From Streptomyces corynorhini (lineage in GTDB: Bacteria > Actinomycetota > Actinomycetes > Streptomycetales > Streptomycetaceae): a stretch of DNA of 64,000 bases. Under the pieces are notes generated by a model, which was not told the origin of the DNA, made no database searches, and saw only the letters and a list, made by a program, of their open reading frames with translations. Both the position numbers and the translations under genes were made by a program. Numbering within the stretch: the stretch's first letter is position 1; each line of letters starts with the position of its first letter. The stretch spans positions 1 to 64,000 of the forward strand of contig NZ_QQNA01000080.1 of assembly GCF_003346515.1 (NCBI RefSeq), in the 5' to 3' direction. This document shows positions 1 to 7,727 of this stretch, one piece after another.

Positions 1-1
1 G

Positions 2-235
2 GAGGCGTGCGACGTCCGCGACACCGAAACGCTCCTCACCGTCGCGGACGTCGCACGCCTCCGAGGTGTCACCCCCGGCACCGTCCGCTCCTGGGTCAAC
101 CGCGGCAAGCTCACCCCCGCCACCCGCGACGACGACGGCCGCAACGTGTTCCACCCCACCGCCGTCGCAGCCCTCGACACCCCCACCGCAACACCCCCCG
201 CCACGCCGTCGCAGATGGAAGGCGGCTACGCATGA
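2..235 (+). CDS. MerR-like HTH DNA-binding protein (5' partial)
   Basis: The frame is open from the window edge and ends in TGA overlapping the next ATG (ATGA). The visible part reads ETLLTVADVARLRGV followed by TPGTVRSWVNRGKL, a MerR/excisionase-like winged helix in which helix two is followed by a tryptophan and the basic wing. A short proline/threonine-rich tail ends the protein. Small HTH proteins of this kind act as excisionases or early regulators in actinobacterial mobile elements. The N-terminus is missing, so the role here is inferred from fold and position only. Confidence 0.7.
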   Translation, partial: EACDVRDTETLLTVADVARLRGVTPGTVRSWVNRGKLTPATRDDDGRNVFHPTAVAALDTPTATPPATPSQMEGGYA

Positions 236-966
236 CCACCGACCAGGGGGCCGACGAGCGCCGCGTCGCGCACCAGCTGCGCCGCCTCGGCGTCGGCCCG
301 GACGCCACCCAGCCGCCGGTCATCCCGCCCATGCCTGCCTACGCCCCGACCGTGCCCGACGCGATCGGCGCCACGGACTGGGTGGACCAGATCCTCGCCG
401 CGTCCCGCGCCGACCGCCAGCCCACCACCGCGTCCGTACCGGCGAAACCCGCGCCCCCGGCCCCGGCGCCCGCCGCTCCGTCGCCCGACGAGGACGGCCA
501 AGAGCCGGAGCAGCCCAGCGACGAACCGCAGGACGAGGAGGACGAGGAGCCTGCGGCCCAGGCCGCCGACGGCGACGCACAGCCGCAGGCCACGGAGCCG
601 TTGTCGGTGGTGGTGGAGATCCGCGAGGGCGCGGACGAGGCCGCCGCCGAGCTGATCGCCGATCAGGAGCAGCGCCGCCGGATCGCCAACGTCGCGTACA
701 ACGGCGCCGCGGCGGGGGTCGGCTGGTGGACGGGGGCGCTGCCCTGGGCCACGGGGCGCATCGCGCACTACGGCGCCGCCGACCCCCGCAACGGTGTCGT
801 CATCGGGCTCGGGCTGATCGCCGTCTGCCTGGTCATCGAGTGGCGCACCCACCACTGGCGCCGGCCCGGCCGCCCGGCGCTGGCCTGGCTGTTCGGCTGG
901 CTCGCCCGCGTCCCGCTGGCCACCGCCGCCCTCGCGCTCGCCCTGTACGACGCGCCCCTCCACTGA
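232..966 (+). CDS. Membrane protein with long acidic/proline linker
   Basis: Start ATG 232 overlaps the upstream stop. The 244-residue product has an N-terminal basic helix, then a low-complexity Pro/Ala/Glu/Asp-rich linker at roughly residues 60-125. A helical segment follows (about 130-150, rich in ADEAAAELIADQEQRRR). Two or three hydrophobic segments at about 180-240 include GVVIGLGLIAVCLVIEW. Together with the next two genes it forms a three-gene set with 4-20 bp junctions. Similar clusters of small membrane proteins occur on Streptomyces integrative elements, where some are spread proteins, but I do not recognise this family and assign no function. Confidence 0.7.
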   Translation: MTTDQGADERRVAHQLRRLGVGPDATQPPVIPPMPAYAPTVPDAIGATDWVDQILAASRADRQPTTASVPAKPAPPAPAPAAPSPDEDGQEPEQPSDEPQDEEDEEPAAQAADGDAQPQATEPLSVVVEIREGADEAAAELIADQEQRRRIANVAYNGAAAGVGWWTGALPWATGRIAHYGAADPRNGVVIGLGLIAVCLVIEWRTHHWRRPGRPALAWLFGWLARVPLATAALALALYDAPLH

Positions 967-986
967 CAGAAGGACAGAAACGGATC

Positions 987-1433
987 ATGAGCACCACCAC
1001 GCTGGCCGCCGACGGCGGCGCGACGTTCCTCGGGGGACTCGGTACCGGCGGTCTGGCTCTCGTCCTGACCGTCCTGCTGGTCCTCGGCACCCGCAGCAGC
1101 AGCGAACACACGTTCAGCAAGGGGATGGCGCTGTTCGTCGGACTCGCCGCCGGGATCGTCTGGGCCGGGGCCGGCCAGGTCTGGGGCATGCCCAACGACC
1201 TTGTTCTCAGCGGCCTCGCCTCCGCAGGCGTCGGCACCAACGGCCCCCTCGGAACGGTCGGGTTCCCCGCGATCGCGATCGTCCTGGTCGTCATCGTCTA
1301 CATGATGAAGCTGAAGCCCCGCGCCTCCGGCGTGACCGGCGTCCTGATGGCCACTGTGTTCGCGGCCGCGGGCGGCGGCTGGGCTATGGTCGCCGGCACC
1401 GTCGGCTCCTTCTTCGTCGGACTCGCCGCATGA
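987..1433 (+). CDS. Small four-helix integral membrane protein
   Basis: 148 residues with about four transmembrane segments: LGTGGLALVLTVLLVLG, MALFVGLAAGIVWAGAG, VGFPAIAIVLVVIVYMM and a C-terminal Gly/Ala-rich helix. It begins 20 bp after the previous stop, preceded by a purine-rich stretch (AGAAGGACAGAAA), and ends in an ATGA overlap with the next gene, so translation is probably coupled. The layout resembles membrane gene clusters of actinobacterial mobile elements. Function unknown. Confidence 0.7.
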   Translation: MSTTTLAADGGATFLGGLGTGGLALVLTVLLVLGTRSSSEHTFSKGMALFVGLAAGIVWAGAGQVWGMPNDLVLSGLASAGVGTNGPLGTVGFPAIAIVLVVIVYMMKLKPRASGVTGVLMATVFAAAGGGWAMVAGTVGSFFVGLAA

Positions 1434-2164
1434 CGCCCCGCACCCGCCTCCGACGCGCCAGCGCCCGGACCGGCGAGGCCCTACGGGCCGCCCGCGCCGA
1501 AGGCGGAGCCCCGCTGCGGGAGCAGGCAGCCACGTTCCACGCGCTCGCCACCGGCACCCGCACCCTCCTGACCTGGCCCTGGCGGTGGGCCATGCAGGGC
1601 GAGGGCATGGACAAGGTCTGGCGCGGCCTCGGCGCCCTATGGTTCCTCGCCGCCGGCGGATGGATCGTCCTTCACGCCCTGTGGCTGCTCCCCGTGCTGC
1701 TCCTGATCTGGGCCGTCGCGGCCCTCCGCGCGGCCCTCCCCAAGGAGAGCGACAGCGAGGACGAAGCGCCGTCCGCCGGTGGCAGCACGGCATCCCCGGA
1801 GTGCACCGCCGACGACGTCCAGGAGGCCCCGGCCGGGCAGCGTCCGGCGCCCGCCGGTGACGAGTTCGTCCTCGACCTGGCGCAGCTGATCGGCACCCGT
1901 AACGGGGTCCTCCTGCGGACCGTCGCCGAGCACTGGCATCAGGCCGACGTCGACCCCGCGTACGGCATCCCCGACGTGCGCGCCCAGTGCGCCGCTCTGG
2001 GCATCCCCATCAGGCCCACCCTCAAGACCCCCTGGGGAGTCTCTCCGGGGGTCCACCGGGACGACTTCCGGGCCGCGCTCCAGGCCCTCGCCAGCACCCC
2101 GCCCGAGCCCTCTCCCGAGGCCGAGCTGAGCCCCTCTCTTGAGACCGGTAGTCGCACCGGGTAG
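1430..2164 (+). CDS. Membrane-anchored protein with C-terminal soluble domain
   Basis: 244 residues, ATGA overlap with the upstream membrane gene. A basic N-terminal half (residues 1-60) leads to two hydrophobic segments (about 65-105: GLGALWFLAAGGWIVLHALW then LLPVLLLIWAVAALRAAL). An acidic linker follows, then a globular C-terminal domain with the conserved-looking GTRNGVLLRTVAEHW and VHRDDFRAALQAL. Predicted to sit in the membrane with the domain in the cytoplasm. A spread or transfer accessory role is possible by analogy only. Confidence 0.65.
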   Translation: MTPRTRLRRASARTGEALRAARAEGGAPLREQAATFHALATGTRTLLTWPWRWAMQGEGMDKVWRGLGALWFLAAGGWIVLHALWLLPVLLLIWAVAALRAALPKESDSEDEAPSAGGSTASPECTADDVQEAPAGQRPAPAGDEFVLDLAQLIGTRNGVLLRTVAEHWHQADVDPAYGIPDVRAQCAALGIPIRPTLKTPWGVSPGVHRDDFRAALQALASTPPEPSPEAELSPSLETGSRTG

Positions 2165-2268
2165 TTCCAGTCTGACCTGCGAAAACTACCTGTCAACTAC
2201 CCACGGGCTACCGGCCCGACTACCCCTCTCCGCGCCGCTTTCCGCACCTCTTCCGAAAGGGGTCACCT

Positions 2269-2502
2269 GTGCCCTACATCTATCGCTGCGAGCAGTGCCG
2301 CAGCACCTCCGAACCCGTCGCGACCCGGCGCGCCGCCCGCAGCGAACGCCGCTGGCACCGCGCCCGCGAACACGGCGGCATGATCCCCGACGGCGAGTCC
2401 ATCGCCCCCGACGACCACAACGCCCTGGACACCGGCGGGCTGCTCCTCGCGATCCTCATCGGCTGCCTCATCGTCGCCGCCCTCACCCGCATCACGGCCT
2501 GA
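2269..2502 (+). CDS. Zinc-ribbon plus transmembrane small protein
   Basis: 77 residues. The N-terminus contains YRCEQCRS, half of a zinc-ribbon-like CxxC. A basic stretch follows, and the C-terminus ends with one transmembrane helix (LLLAILIGCLIVAALTRI). The GTG start lies about 6 bp downstream of GAAAGGGG at 2255-2262. Small proteins of this architecture recur in Streptomyces integrative elements and prophages. Function unknown. Confidence 0.6.
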   Translation: MPYIYRCEQCRSTSEPVATRRAARSERRWHRAREHGGMIPDGESIAPDDHNALDTGGLLLAILIGCLIVAALTRITA

Positions 2503-2615
2503 CGGCTGCCCGATCCGCCCGAGTGAGGCAGCCCGCACCGGACACACCAGAGAGCCCCGACCTGGTCGTCACCGAGACCGACGACAACCGCTGACCCCCT
2601 CACCAGGAGACCCCG

Positions 2616-2843
2616 ATGAGCACCTACACCGAGGCATTGGCCGCCGCCCGCACGGTGGGCGCCGCACACGCCCGCGACGAGCAGGAGATGGCCCTGTTCT
2701 GCGCCGGACCCCTCCAGACCCTCGCCGGAGCCGTATCCCCCCAGCTCGTATGGGAGGGCGCCCAGCGCCGCGGCCTCACCACCCAGGACCTGGCCGCCCT
2801 CTGCGCCCGGGACAAGGCCGCCGTCGCCGACCTCCAGTGGTAA
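2616..2843 (+). CDS. Hypothetical 75-residue protein
   Basis: Preceded by a clear ribosome-binding site (AGGAGACCCCG-ATG). The product is largely helical, with LAAARTVGAAHARDEQEMAL and a C-terminal segment LTTQDLAALCARDKAAV that looks like a short HTH-like unit. No recognised family. It lies among small early-region genes on the same strand. Confidence 0.6.
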   Translation: MSTYTEALAAARTVGAAHARDEQEMALFCAGPLQTLAGAVSPQLVWEGAQRRGLTTQDLAALCARDKAAVADLQW

Positions 2844-2933
2844 CCCGCCGCACCCGCTGACCCCCGGGACGGCCGTCACGCCGGCAAGCAGACCGGCCGC
2901 CCCGGGCCCCCATCAGGAGACAGGACCCGCATC

Positions 2934-3083
2934 ATGGCACCACTTCGCAAGGACATGCCCACCCGCGACCCCGACTGGGCCGCGAAGAACCCCGGCCACG
3001 AGACCACGTACGGCGCCAGCCGAGGCGGCTGGGTCAAACCCCCGAAAACCCCCACGCCGCCCGCCCCCAAGACGGGACGATAG
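2934..3083 (+). CDS. Hypothetical 49-residue basic protein
   Basis: Short frame supported by AGGAGA at 2915-2920 upstream of ATG 2934 and by tight packing, with the next start 4 bp after its stop. The product is Pro/Lys/Arg-rich (RGGWVKPPKTPTPP) and has no predicted membrane segment. No recognised family. Confidence 0.5.
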   Translation: MAPLRKDMPTRDPDWAAKNPGHETTYGASRGGWVKPPKTPTPPAPKTGR

Positions 3084-3087
3084 GCAC

Positions 3088-3306
3088 ATGCCTACCCGAC
3101 GCACGTCGCGCGAGCGGCCCGAGCGGACCACCCTGCCCGGCATCGCGGACATCCGAATCACTGCCGATGCCCCCACCACCGCCGCCGTCCTGGCCGTACT
3201 CCGGCAAGAGTTCACGATCACCGACCCGCGCGGCGGCTACACGGGCGGACGCACCTACCTCCAGGCCGACGTGGGCAACCCGGCACCCGACGACGAGGAG
3301 AGCTGA
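3088..3306 (+). CDS. Hypothetical 72-residue protein
   Basis: Starts 4 bp after the preceding stop and ends 1 bp before the next ATG. It reads IADIRITADAPTTAAVLAVL then FTITDPRGGYTGG, suggesting a small alpha/beta fold. Streptomyces mobile elements often encode small proteins with a similar TAAVLAVLR segment near primase genes. Function unknown. Confidence 0.6.
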   Translation: MPTRRTSRERPERTTLPGIADIRITADAPTTAAVLAVLRQEFTITDPRGGYTGGRTYLQADVGNPAPDDEES

Positions 3307-3307
3307 G

Positions 3308-3427
3308 ATGTACGACGACGACGGTTACGACGACGACCCGTACGACGACCCGAACGCGGACTGCGGGGAGTGCGGGGCCGGCGGGCGCACCGACCCCTAC
3401 GGCACATGCGTCTGCGAGACAGCGTGA
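3308..3427 (+). CDS. 39-residue acidic, cysteine-paired protein
   Basis: Start ATG 3308 follows the upstream stop directly, and its TGA overlaps the next GTG start (GTGA). The N-terminal half is a run of Asp and Tyr (YDDDGYDDDPYDD). The C-terminal half carries two Cys pairs, CGEC and CVC, spaced like a minimal zinc-binding knuckle. Operon packing supports that it is translated. Function unknown. Confidence 0.5.
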   Translation: MYDDDGYDDDPYDDPNADCGECGAGGRTDPYGTCVCETA

Positions 3428-3957
3428 GCGCTACCGACACCGAGGCCAGGCTCCGCGCCGTTGCGCGGGGCCTGGCCCTGTTCCCGATCCCCGCCGGAGC
3501 GCGGGTTCCCGAGCCAGGGTGGCAGCACCTTGCCACTCTGAACCCGGCTGAACTGCCCGAACTCCTCAGTGCCGCCTGCAACATCGGCATCGGCTGCCGG
3601 GCCTCCCATGCCGTCGTCCTGGATCTCGACGTCCACGGCGGCGAGGATGTCCTCGGGACGCTCGCCTCCCTGGCCGACCAGCTCGGGGAGACGCTGCCCG
3701 GCACCTTCACCGTGGCCACCCCGTCCGGCGGCCGTCACCTGTACTTCCGGGCGCCCATGGGCTGCACCATCGGCAGCGTGTCGGGCGGGCGTACGGCGCT
3801 CGGGCCCGGGATCGACGTCCGAGGCCCCGGCCGCCGCAGCGGCGGGTACCTCGTCGGACCCGGTTCAATCGTGGGCGGCCTGCCGTATCTGATCGTCCAG
3901 GACGCACCCGTGGCGCCCCTGCCCGACTGGATCGCCGACCGGCTCGCCAGCTCGTAA
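3424..3957 (+). CDS. Bifunctional DNA primase/polymerase (prim-pol) domain protein
   Basis: 177 residues from GTG 3424. Motifs of the archaeo-eukaryotic-primase-like prim-pol domain are present in order: an N-terminal helix with GLALFPIPAG, acidic motif LDLDVH (D67, D69), TPSGGRHLYF (about 100-108, with the His of motif II), and IDVRGPGRRSGGYLVGPGS (about 130-148). The family synthesises primers or short DNA during replication of phages and plasmids. This protein is essentially the isolated domain: the DUF3987 or helicase partner often fused to it is absent and no helicase is encoded nearby. A second, different prim-pol-like protein lies at 7728-8327. Confidence 0.85.
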   Translation: MSATDTEARLRAVARGLALFPIPAGARVPEPGWQHLATLNPAELPELLSAACNIGIGCRASHAVVLDLDVHGGEDVLGTLASLADQLGETLPGTFTVATPSGGRHLYFRAPMGCTIGSVSGGRTALGPGIDVRGPGRRSGGYLVGPGSIVGGLPYLIVQDAPVAPLPDWIADRLASS

Positions 3958-4119
3958 GCGCTGCTGGACACCCGAGCCCCCACCATCACCCGACGGTGGG
4001 GACTCACCCATACCCGCCCGTAGCGCCCGCAGCTGCGCCACCATGGGCCCATAGCAGACACCTACTCCTGCGCGGCCGCTGCTGTCCGCTACGACCCCAC
4101 CCCGTGCGACGGAGACCCC

Positions 4120-4314
4120 ATGGGCCTCGTACTCCGTTACCAGCCCGAGGACTTCGGCGGCACGGCGGGCTGCTCCCACCACACCACGCTGCTCCAGGTC
4201 ATCCACCCCGGCAGCGCCATCGTGCCCATCCAGGAGTCCATCGAGACGATGAACACGTTCAACGGCCATCCCGACCTGGTCGCCCTGGACGAGGACCACG
4301 ACACGAGAGACTGA
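4120..4314 (+). CDS. Hypothetical 64-residue protein
   Basis: ATG 4120 is preceded by GGAGACCCC, a usable ribosome-binding site. The product is neutral to acidic with QPEDFGGTAGCSHHTTLLQV. No family recognised. It ends 4 bp before the next start, suggesting a small two-gene unit. Confidence 0.5.
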   Translation: MGLVLRYQPEDFGGTAGCSHHTTLLQVIHPGSAIVPIQESIETMNTFNGHPDLVALDEDHDTRD

Positions 4315-4318
4315 CCCC

Positions 4319-4621
4319 ATGACGCTCCCGAGCACCGCCAACCTGCGCGCCGCAAGCACTGGGCTACTCCTCGCACCCCTGACAGCCGCCGCGACCACGG
4401 CGCTGGCCGACGCCGTACAGCACAGTCGCTACCTGTACCACGCGCGCGCCCTCCAGGTACCCGAGACCGTCGCCGAGCAGATCCTCGACGCCACGATCAC
4501 CGCAGCACCCGACCGGACCCACGACGAGCTGTACACCGACGCACGCAGCATGATGATCACCCACGCCATGGGGCCGCGGCCCGAGATGGACTGGACGAAG
4601 CTGACCAGCGGCCTGAGCTGA
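4319..4621 (+). CDS. Hypothetical 100-residue helical protein
   Basis: Starts 4 bp after the previous stop. Mostly Ala-rich helices (APLTAAATTALADAVQHSRY) followed by TVAEQILDATITAAPD. No signal peptide or clear membrane segment. No family recognised. It is the last gene before a 455-bp non-coding stretch. Confidence 0.5.
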   Translation: MTLPSTANLRAASTGLLLAPLTAAATTALADAVQHSRYLYHARALQVPETVAEQILDATITAAPDRTHDELYTDARSMMITHAMGPRPEMDWTKLTSGLS

Positions 4622-4650
4622 GTGAACGACCAGGCCTCGCACGAGCGGTG

Positions 4651-4876
4651 ACATCCGGTGTTTGTACGGAGGTTCGTTGGTACCAGCGCGTCAAGGTCAT
4701 TTGGCTCCGACAGGCGTTCGGCCTCCGGGCTTGTCCTGGGCTGCTGCACAGGCGCAGCCAGCGAGAAGAGGCCGTCTGTGCCTCGGGTGAACGGTCGTCC
4801 GCCGGTTCGAGAGTGGTACCAAAAGATCTTGACGCGGTGGTCCCCACGGAAGTGCTTACAGACAATCCGGTCATCC
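4651..4876. repeat. Long imperfect inverted repeat in a 455-bp non-coding stretch
   Basis: The gene-free stretch 4622-5076 contains two arms facing each other, about 4668-4706 and 4817-4855. Their best block is CGCGTCAAGGTCATTTGG (4687-4704) against the complement of 4819-4836, with 16 of 18 positions matching. Similarity extends over about 37 bp at a lower level. The spacer of about 110 bp holds a further short palindrome. It could be a small non-autonomous insertion, a replication or regulatory structure, or remnants of a duplicated gene piece. Confidence 0.55.
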
Positions 4877-5076
4877 CCGGGCGTAGCGTGACGCAACCGG
4901 CAGTGCGGCGGTGATCGCACGACCCCCGCGCGCGAGCATCTTCCCGCCGCTGCGCCGCCGCCCGTACGGCCTCGCCGACCCCCCGGCGGGGCCGTACTCG
5001 TGTTACCTCGCATGGCAGCCGGTGGGCGTTTCCCCTTTTCAGGGACGCCTGTACGTGAGAACGACATACTGGCTCG

Positions 5077-5469
5077 ATGTCACTCAACTTCAGCAAAGGC
5101 GCCGTTCCCGCACAGGCACCCCGTGCGTTCAAGGGCTACGTCGCCACCGTGACAGTCCACCAGGACCGAGCCGAGATCAAGCGCAAGCTCATGGGCAAGA
5201 TCACGGGCAACAAGGACGCGGTGATTCCCCTCGCCTCCGTCATCAAGGTCCTCTCGAAAGAGCCCACCCGGCTCGTCAACGGCTACGTGCAACTGGCCAC
5301 CGAAGACGACCGTGGGCTCCTCGTCATCGCCACGACCGAAGCCGAACGCTCGATCGCCGGCAACCCCCGCACCATCCTGTTCACCTGGAACCAGCGCGAG
5401 ACGTACACCGCGTACCTCGCCGCCGCGACGGCCGCCGTGCAGGCGCAGGGCGGCAACCCCTTCGGGTGA
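5077..5469 (+). CDS. DUF4429-like (PH-fold) protein
   Basis: 130 residues. The order GYVATVTVHQDRAEIKRK, DAVIPLASVIKV, VNGYVQLATEDD and RTILFTWNQRETYTAYLAA matches the pattern of actinobacterial bacterial-PH/DUF4429 domains, which end in a helix after a FTWxQ-like segment. These proteins are common in Streptomyces and have no defined biochemical role. No signal peptide or membrane helix. A lone domain of this type in the prophage early region is not unusual. Confidence 0.6.
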   Translation: MSLNFSKGAVPAQAPRAFKGYVATVTVHQDRAEIKRKLMGKITGNKDAVIPLASVIKVLSKEPTRLVNGYVQLATEDDRGLLVIATTEAERSIAGNPRTILFTWNQRETYTAYLAAATAAVQAQGGNPFG

Positions 5470-5566
5470 CGCAGCACGAAGACGCTCCAGCCCGGCAGGG
5501 CCACCGCCCCGTGCCCGCCTCCGCGGTGACTCGACGGATACACGGCCCCGTCGGCATGATGTCGCC

Positions 5567-5776
5567 ATGGCTCTGAAATCCGTCGAACACGCCGCTGCGC
5601 CGAAGCACTTGCTGACCCTGGACGAGGTAGCCGCGTGGGTCCAGGACGCGATGCGCTCCGGTGCGTCGGGAACGGAGACGGTTGCCGCGCGGGTGAGCTT
5701 CGGCGGGAAGCTCCAGAAGATCGGCATCGTCATCGACACGGCCACCGGCGCTGAGGCAACCCCTCCCACTATGTAA
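5567..5776 (+). CDS. Hypothetical 69-residue protein
   Basis: ATG 5567 was chosen because the product is compact from there: HLLTLDEVAAWVQDAMRSGA, then VAARVSFGGKLQKIGIVID. The helix followed by paired strands suggests a small alpha-beta protein. The ribosome-binding site is weak. No family recognised. Confidence 0.5.
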   Translation: MALKSVEHAAAPKHLLTLDEVAAWVQDAMRSGASGTETVAARVSFGGKLQKIGIVIDTATGAEATPPTM

Positions 5777-5865
5777 CGGAAGCGACACACAGTGAACACT
5801 CTGTGCGCGCGATGTGTGGAGATATGCGCATCATGGGCCCCGCCACATCCGTTCTTGGGGGGACC

Positions 5866-6498
5866 ATGCGCACCATCACCACGGCGGCAGTCGCCTGCGC
5901 CGCACTGCTCGCACTCACCGGCTGCGACCCGGAAGAAGCCGCGAAGGAGTCCGCCGGCGAGACGTCCACCGCCGACTCCAAGGAGAACTCCAAGCCCGCC
6001 ACGACACCGACGCCCGACGCGAGCAAGAGTGCCGCGCCGGACGACGAGGAGGAGCCGACCGTGAGCCTCGGCGGCAGCATCAGCCAGTGGGCCACCGCCA
6101 TGGCTGGCCACGGCGTCACCTGGGAGAAGGAGGGCGCCAAGAAGACGATCAGCGGGCTGCCCCCGATGCTCACCTGGGTCGGCGAGCACAAGGGGGCCAC
6201 GTTCAGCTCCCCGTCGTTCACCGCCGAAGCCACGACCGATACCCGCCGAGGCATCCTCAGCCTCTCCTGCAACACCGCCGGCATCCCCAAGGGCGAGCAG
6301 ATCTCGCTGTTCAGCGACTGCATCACAGCTGCCGGACTCGACGGCGTCGACACCGCCAAGGTCACCAGCTGGGTCAAGGACAAGCTGCCAGCGATGCTGA
6401 ACAAGGACGGCATCCAGGTCGAGGACCTCGACCTGGACACGGCCTCGATCCGTATGGACACGGCCGGGAACACCGCCGCCATCAGCATCGAACAGTAG
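5866..6498 (+). CDS. Secreted lipoprotein, prophage-encoded
   Basis: 210 residues from ATG 5866, placed just after GGGGGGA. The N-terminus is a lipoprotein signal: a short basic start, hydrophobic core TTAAVACAALLAL and lipobox LTGC with Cys 20 as the predicted lipidated residue. A Ser/Thr/Asp/Lys-rich linker (about 25-65) precedes a globular domain with two Cys (LSLSCNTAG and FSDCITAAG). The upstream in-frame ATG at 5803 would mask the signal peptide. Surface lipoproteins in prophages sometimes alter infection by related phages; that role is speculation here. Confidence 0.7.
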   Translation: MRTITTAAVACAALLALTGCDPEEAAKESAGETSTADSKENSKPATTPTPDASKSAAPDDEEEPTVSLGGSISQWATAMAGHGVTWEKEGAKKTISGLPPMLTWVGEHKGATFSSPSFTAEATTDTRRGILSLSCNTAGIPKGEQISLFSDCITAAGLDGVDTAKVTSWVKDKLPAMLNKDGIQVEDLDLDTASIRMDTAGNTAAISIEQ

Positions 6499-6596
6499 GC
6501 CCGGCCCGTCACAGACAAGAGCAACTTGACTTTCTGTCACCACCGATCACATACTCCTCGCAAGTCCGCCATGCCCGGACGCAGAACGTGACAGAC

Positions 6597-6626
6597 AAGG
6601 CCCCACCGGTATCCGGTCGGGGCCTT
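6597..6626 (+). terminator. Rho-independent-like hairpin after the lipoprotein gene
   Basis: AAGGCCCC (6597-6604) pairs with GGGGCCTT (6619-6626), with additional pairing of ACCGG and CCGGT inside. It lies between the lipoprotein stop and the next gene and separates the early region from the HNH/packaging region. Confidence 0.6.
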
Positions 6627-6662
6627 CGTCATTCCCGCCGCCCCACTCGACCTGGAGGCGCC

Positions 6663-6986
6663 ATGCCCCGCGCGAGACTTCCCGTGACCCGACTCTCCGA
6701 CGCCGGCGTCGCGGACCCCGTCGAGACCGACGGTGATCCGGTCAACGGCCACAGCATGGCCAACACCGGCAAGACCGTGCTGCGAGTCCGCAACGACAGC
6801 ACCGACACCCTCACCCTGACGCTGGTCACCCCGATCACCGTCGGCGGCAAAGCCGTTGAGGACACCGACGCCGAGATCCCGGCCGGGACCACCCGCACAT
6901 TCGGCTCCCTGCCCCCCGCCCTCTACGGCACCAGCCTGGCCATCAACGCCGGCGCCGACCTCAAGCTGCTCGCCTTCGAACCGTGA
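6663..6986 (+). CDS. Small beta-rich phage protein (possible decoration protein)
   Basis: 107 residues from ATG 6663, preceded by GGAGGC. It is rich in alternating hydrophobic/Thr strands (TVLRVRNDSTDTLTLTLVT, EDTDAEIPAGTTRTFG) and ends LKLLAFEP. This looks like a single small beta-sandwich, as in capsid decoration or fibre-attachment proteins. The family is not identified. It overlaps the start of the HNH gene by 4 bp, so it may belong to the virion or packaging transcript. Confidence 0.55.
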   Translation: MPRARLPVTRLSDAGVADPVETDGDPVNGHSMANTGKTVLRVRNDSTDTLTLTLVTPITVGGKAVEDTDAEIPAGTTRTFGSLPPALYGTSLAINAGADLKLLAFEP

Positions 6987-7426
6987 CTCAGCCTCAGCCG
7001 GGGGACCACTGGACCGAGGGAGCCTCGTCCCGGCGAACCGCACCCCGGCCCACCGGCTGGAAGACGATCCGCGCCGAGGTCCTGGCCCGCGACGGACACC
7101 AGTGCACATGGATCGAGGACGGCGAGCGCTGCGCCGAGGAGGGCACCGACGCCGACCACATCGGCGCCCCGGACGATCACAGCACCGGCAACCTGCGCAC
7201 GCTGTGCGGCTACCACCACCGCAAGCGCACCGCGCTCCAGGCCAACCAGGCGCGCGGACCGCTGCCCAGCCGCCAGCGCCCCGCGCCCCGGCACCCAGGA
7301 CTGATCGAGACCAGCAGCGTCACAGGCCAGGACAGCACCACACCCTCGTCCCCGCACCAACGACGTCGGCCGAACCCTTCACGCCCGGCACACCCGGGCA
7401 CCCCCGACGACCCGCCGCCCTTCTGA
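6983..7426 (+). CDS. HNH endonuclease
   Basis: 147 residues from GTG 6983. The HNH/beta-beta-alpha metal site is visible: WKTIRAEVLARDGHQC, then DADHIGAPDDHSTGNLRTLC and GYHHRKRTA, with the His-His and Asn pattern intact and paired Cys before it. The C-terminal 50 residues are Pro/Ser/Arg-rich and disordered. HNH proteins next to terminase genes often assist DNA packaging by nicking or cutting at the packaging site, which fits its place upstream of TerS/TerL. Confidence 0.85.
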   Translation: MTQPQPGDHWTEGASSRRTAPRPTGWKTIRAEVLARDGHQCTWIEDGERCAEEGTDADHIGAPDDHSTGNLRTLCGYHHRKRTALQANQARGPLPSRQRPAPRHPGLIETSSVTGQDSTTPSSPHQRRRPNPSRPAHPGTPDDPPPF

Positions 7427-7689
7427 CCCGGTCGGCCCCGGGCGCGACCCGGGATTCGGAGTCCGGGGGCCCGGCTGAGGTGGCGGGTACCCCCGGCCCC
7501 CCGCCCCTGTGGCCCACGGAGCGGCATAGCGCCTCGCGGTGTGTACGGGTTCCGCGCTCCGGGCCCGGCCCGGACCGCGGCGGGGCCGCCAGCGGCGCGC
7601 GGGCAGGGTGCCGGGGTGATCCGACCCCCTGTCCGGCAGATCGCCACACAGGGCCACACCCCACACGGTCGTGGATATCATCGCAGTTC

Positions 7690-7727
7690 AGAGCCCTATT
7701 ACGTTACGGGCAGGGTAGACTGGTGGC
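7690..7727 (+). promoter_or_regulatory. Candidate promoter region upstream of the second primase-like gene
   Basis: The 301-bp gap 7427-7727 is very GC-rich and full of short hairpins, except for its last 40 bp. There the AT content rises and TAGACT (7716-7721) resembles a -10 box 6 bp before the ATG. No matching -35 is clear. If used, the transcript would be leaderless or nearly so, which is common in actinobacteria. Confidence 0.35.

Noticed and set aside
232-2164. Calling the three membrane genes SpdB-type plasmid spread proteins
   Set aside because: Topology and clustering are similar but no sequence signature was seen, and no TraB/FtsK-like transfer ATPase is present in the window.
2523-2594. 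GTG-initiated 23-codon frame between two small genes
   Set aside because: No ribosome-binding site and no conserved feature; too short to support.
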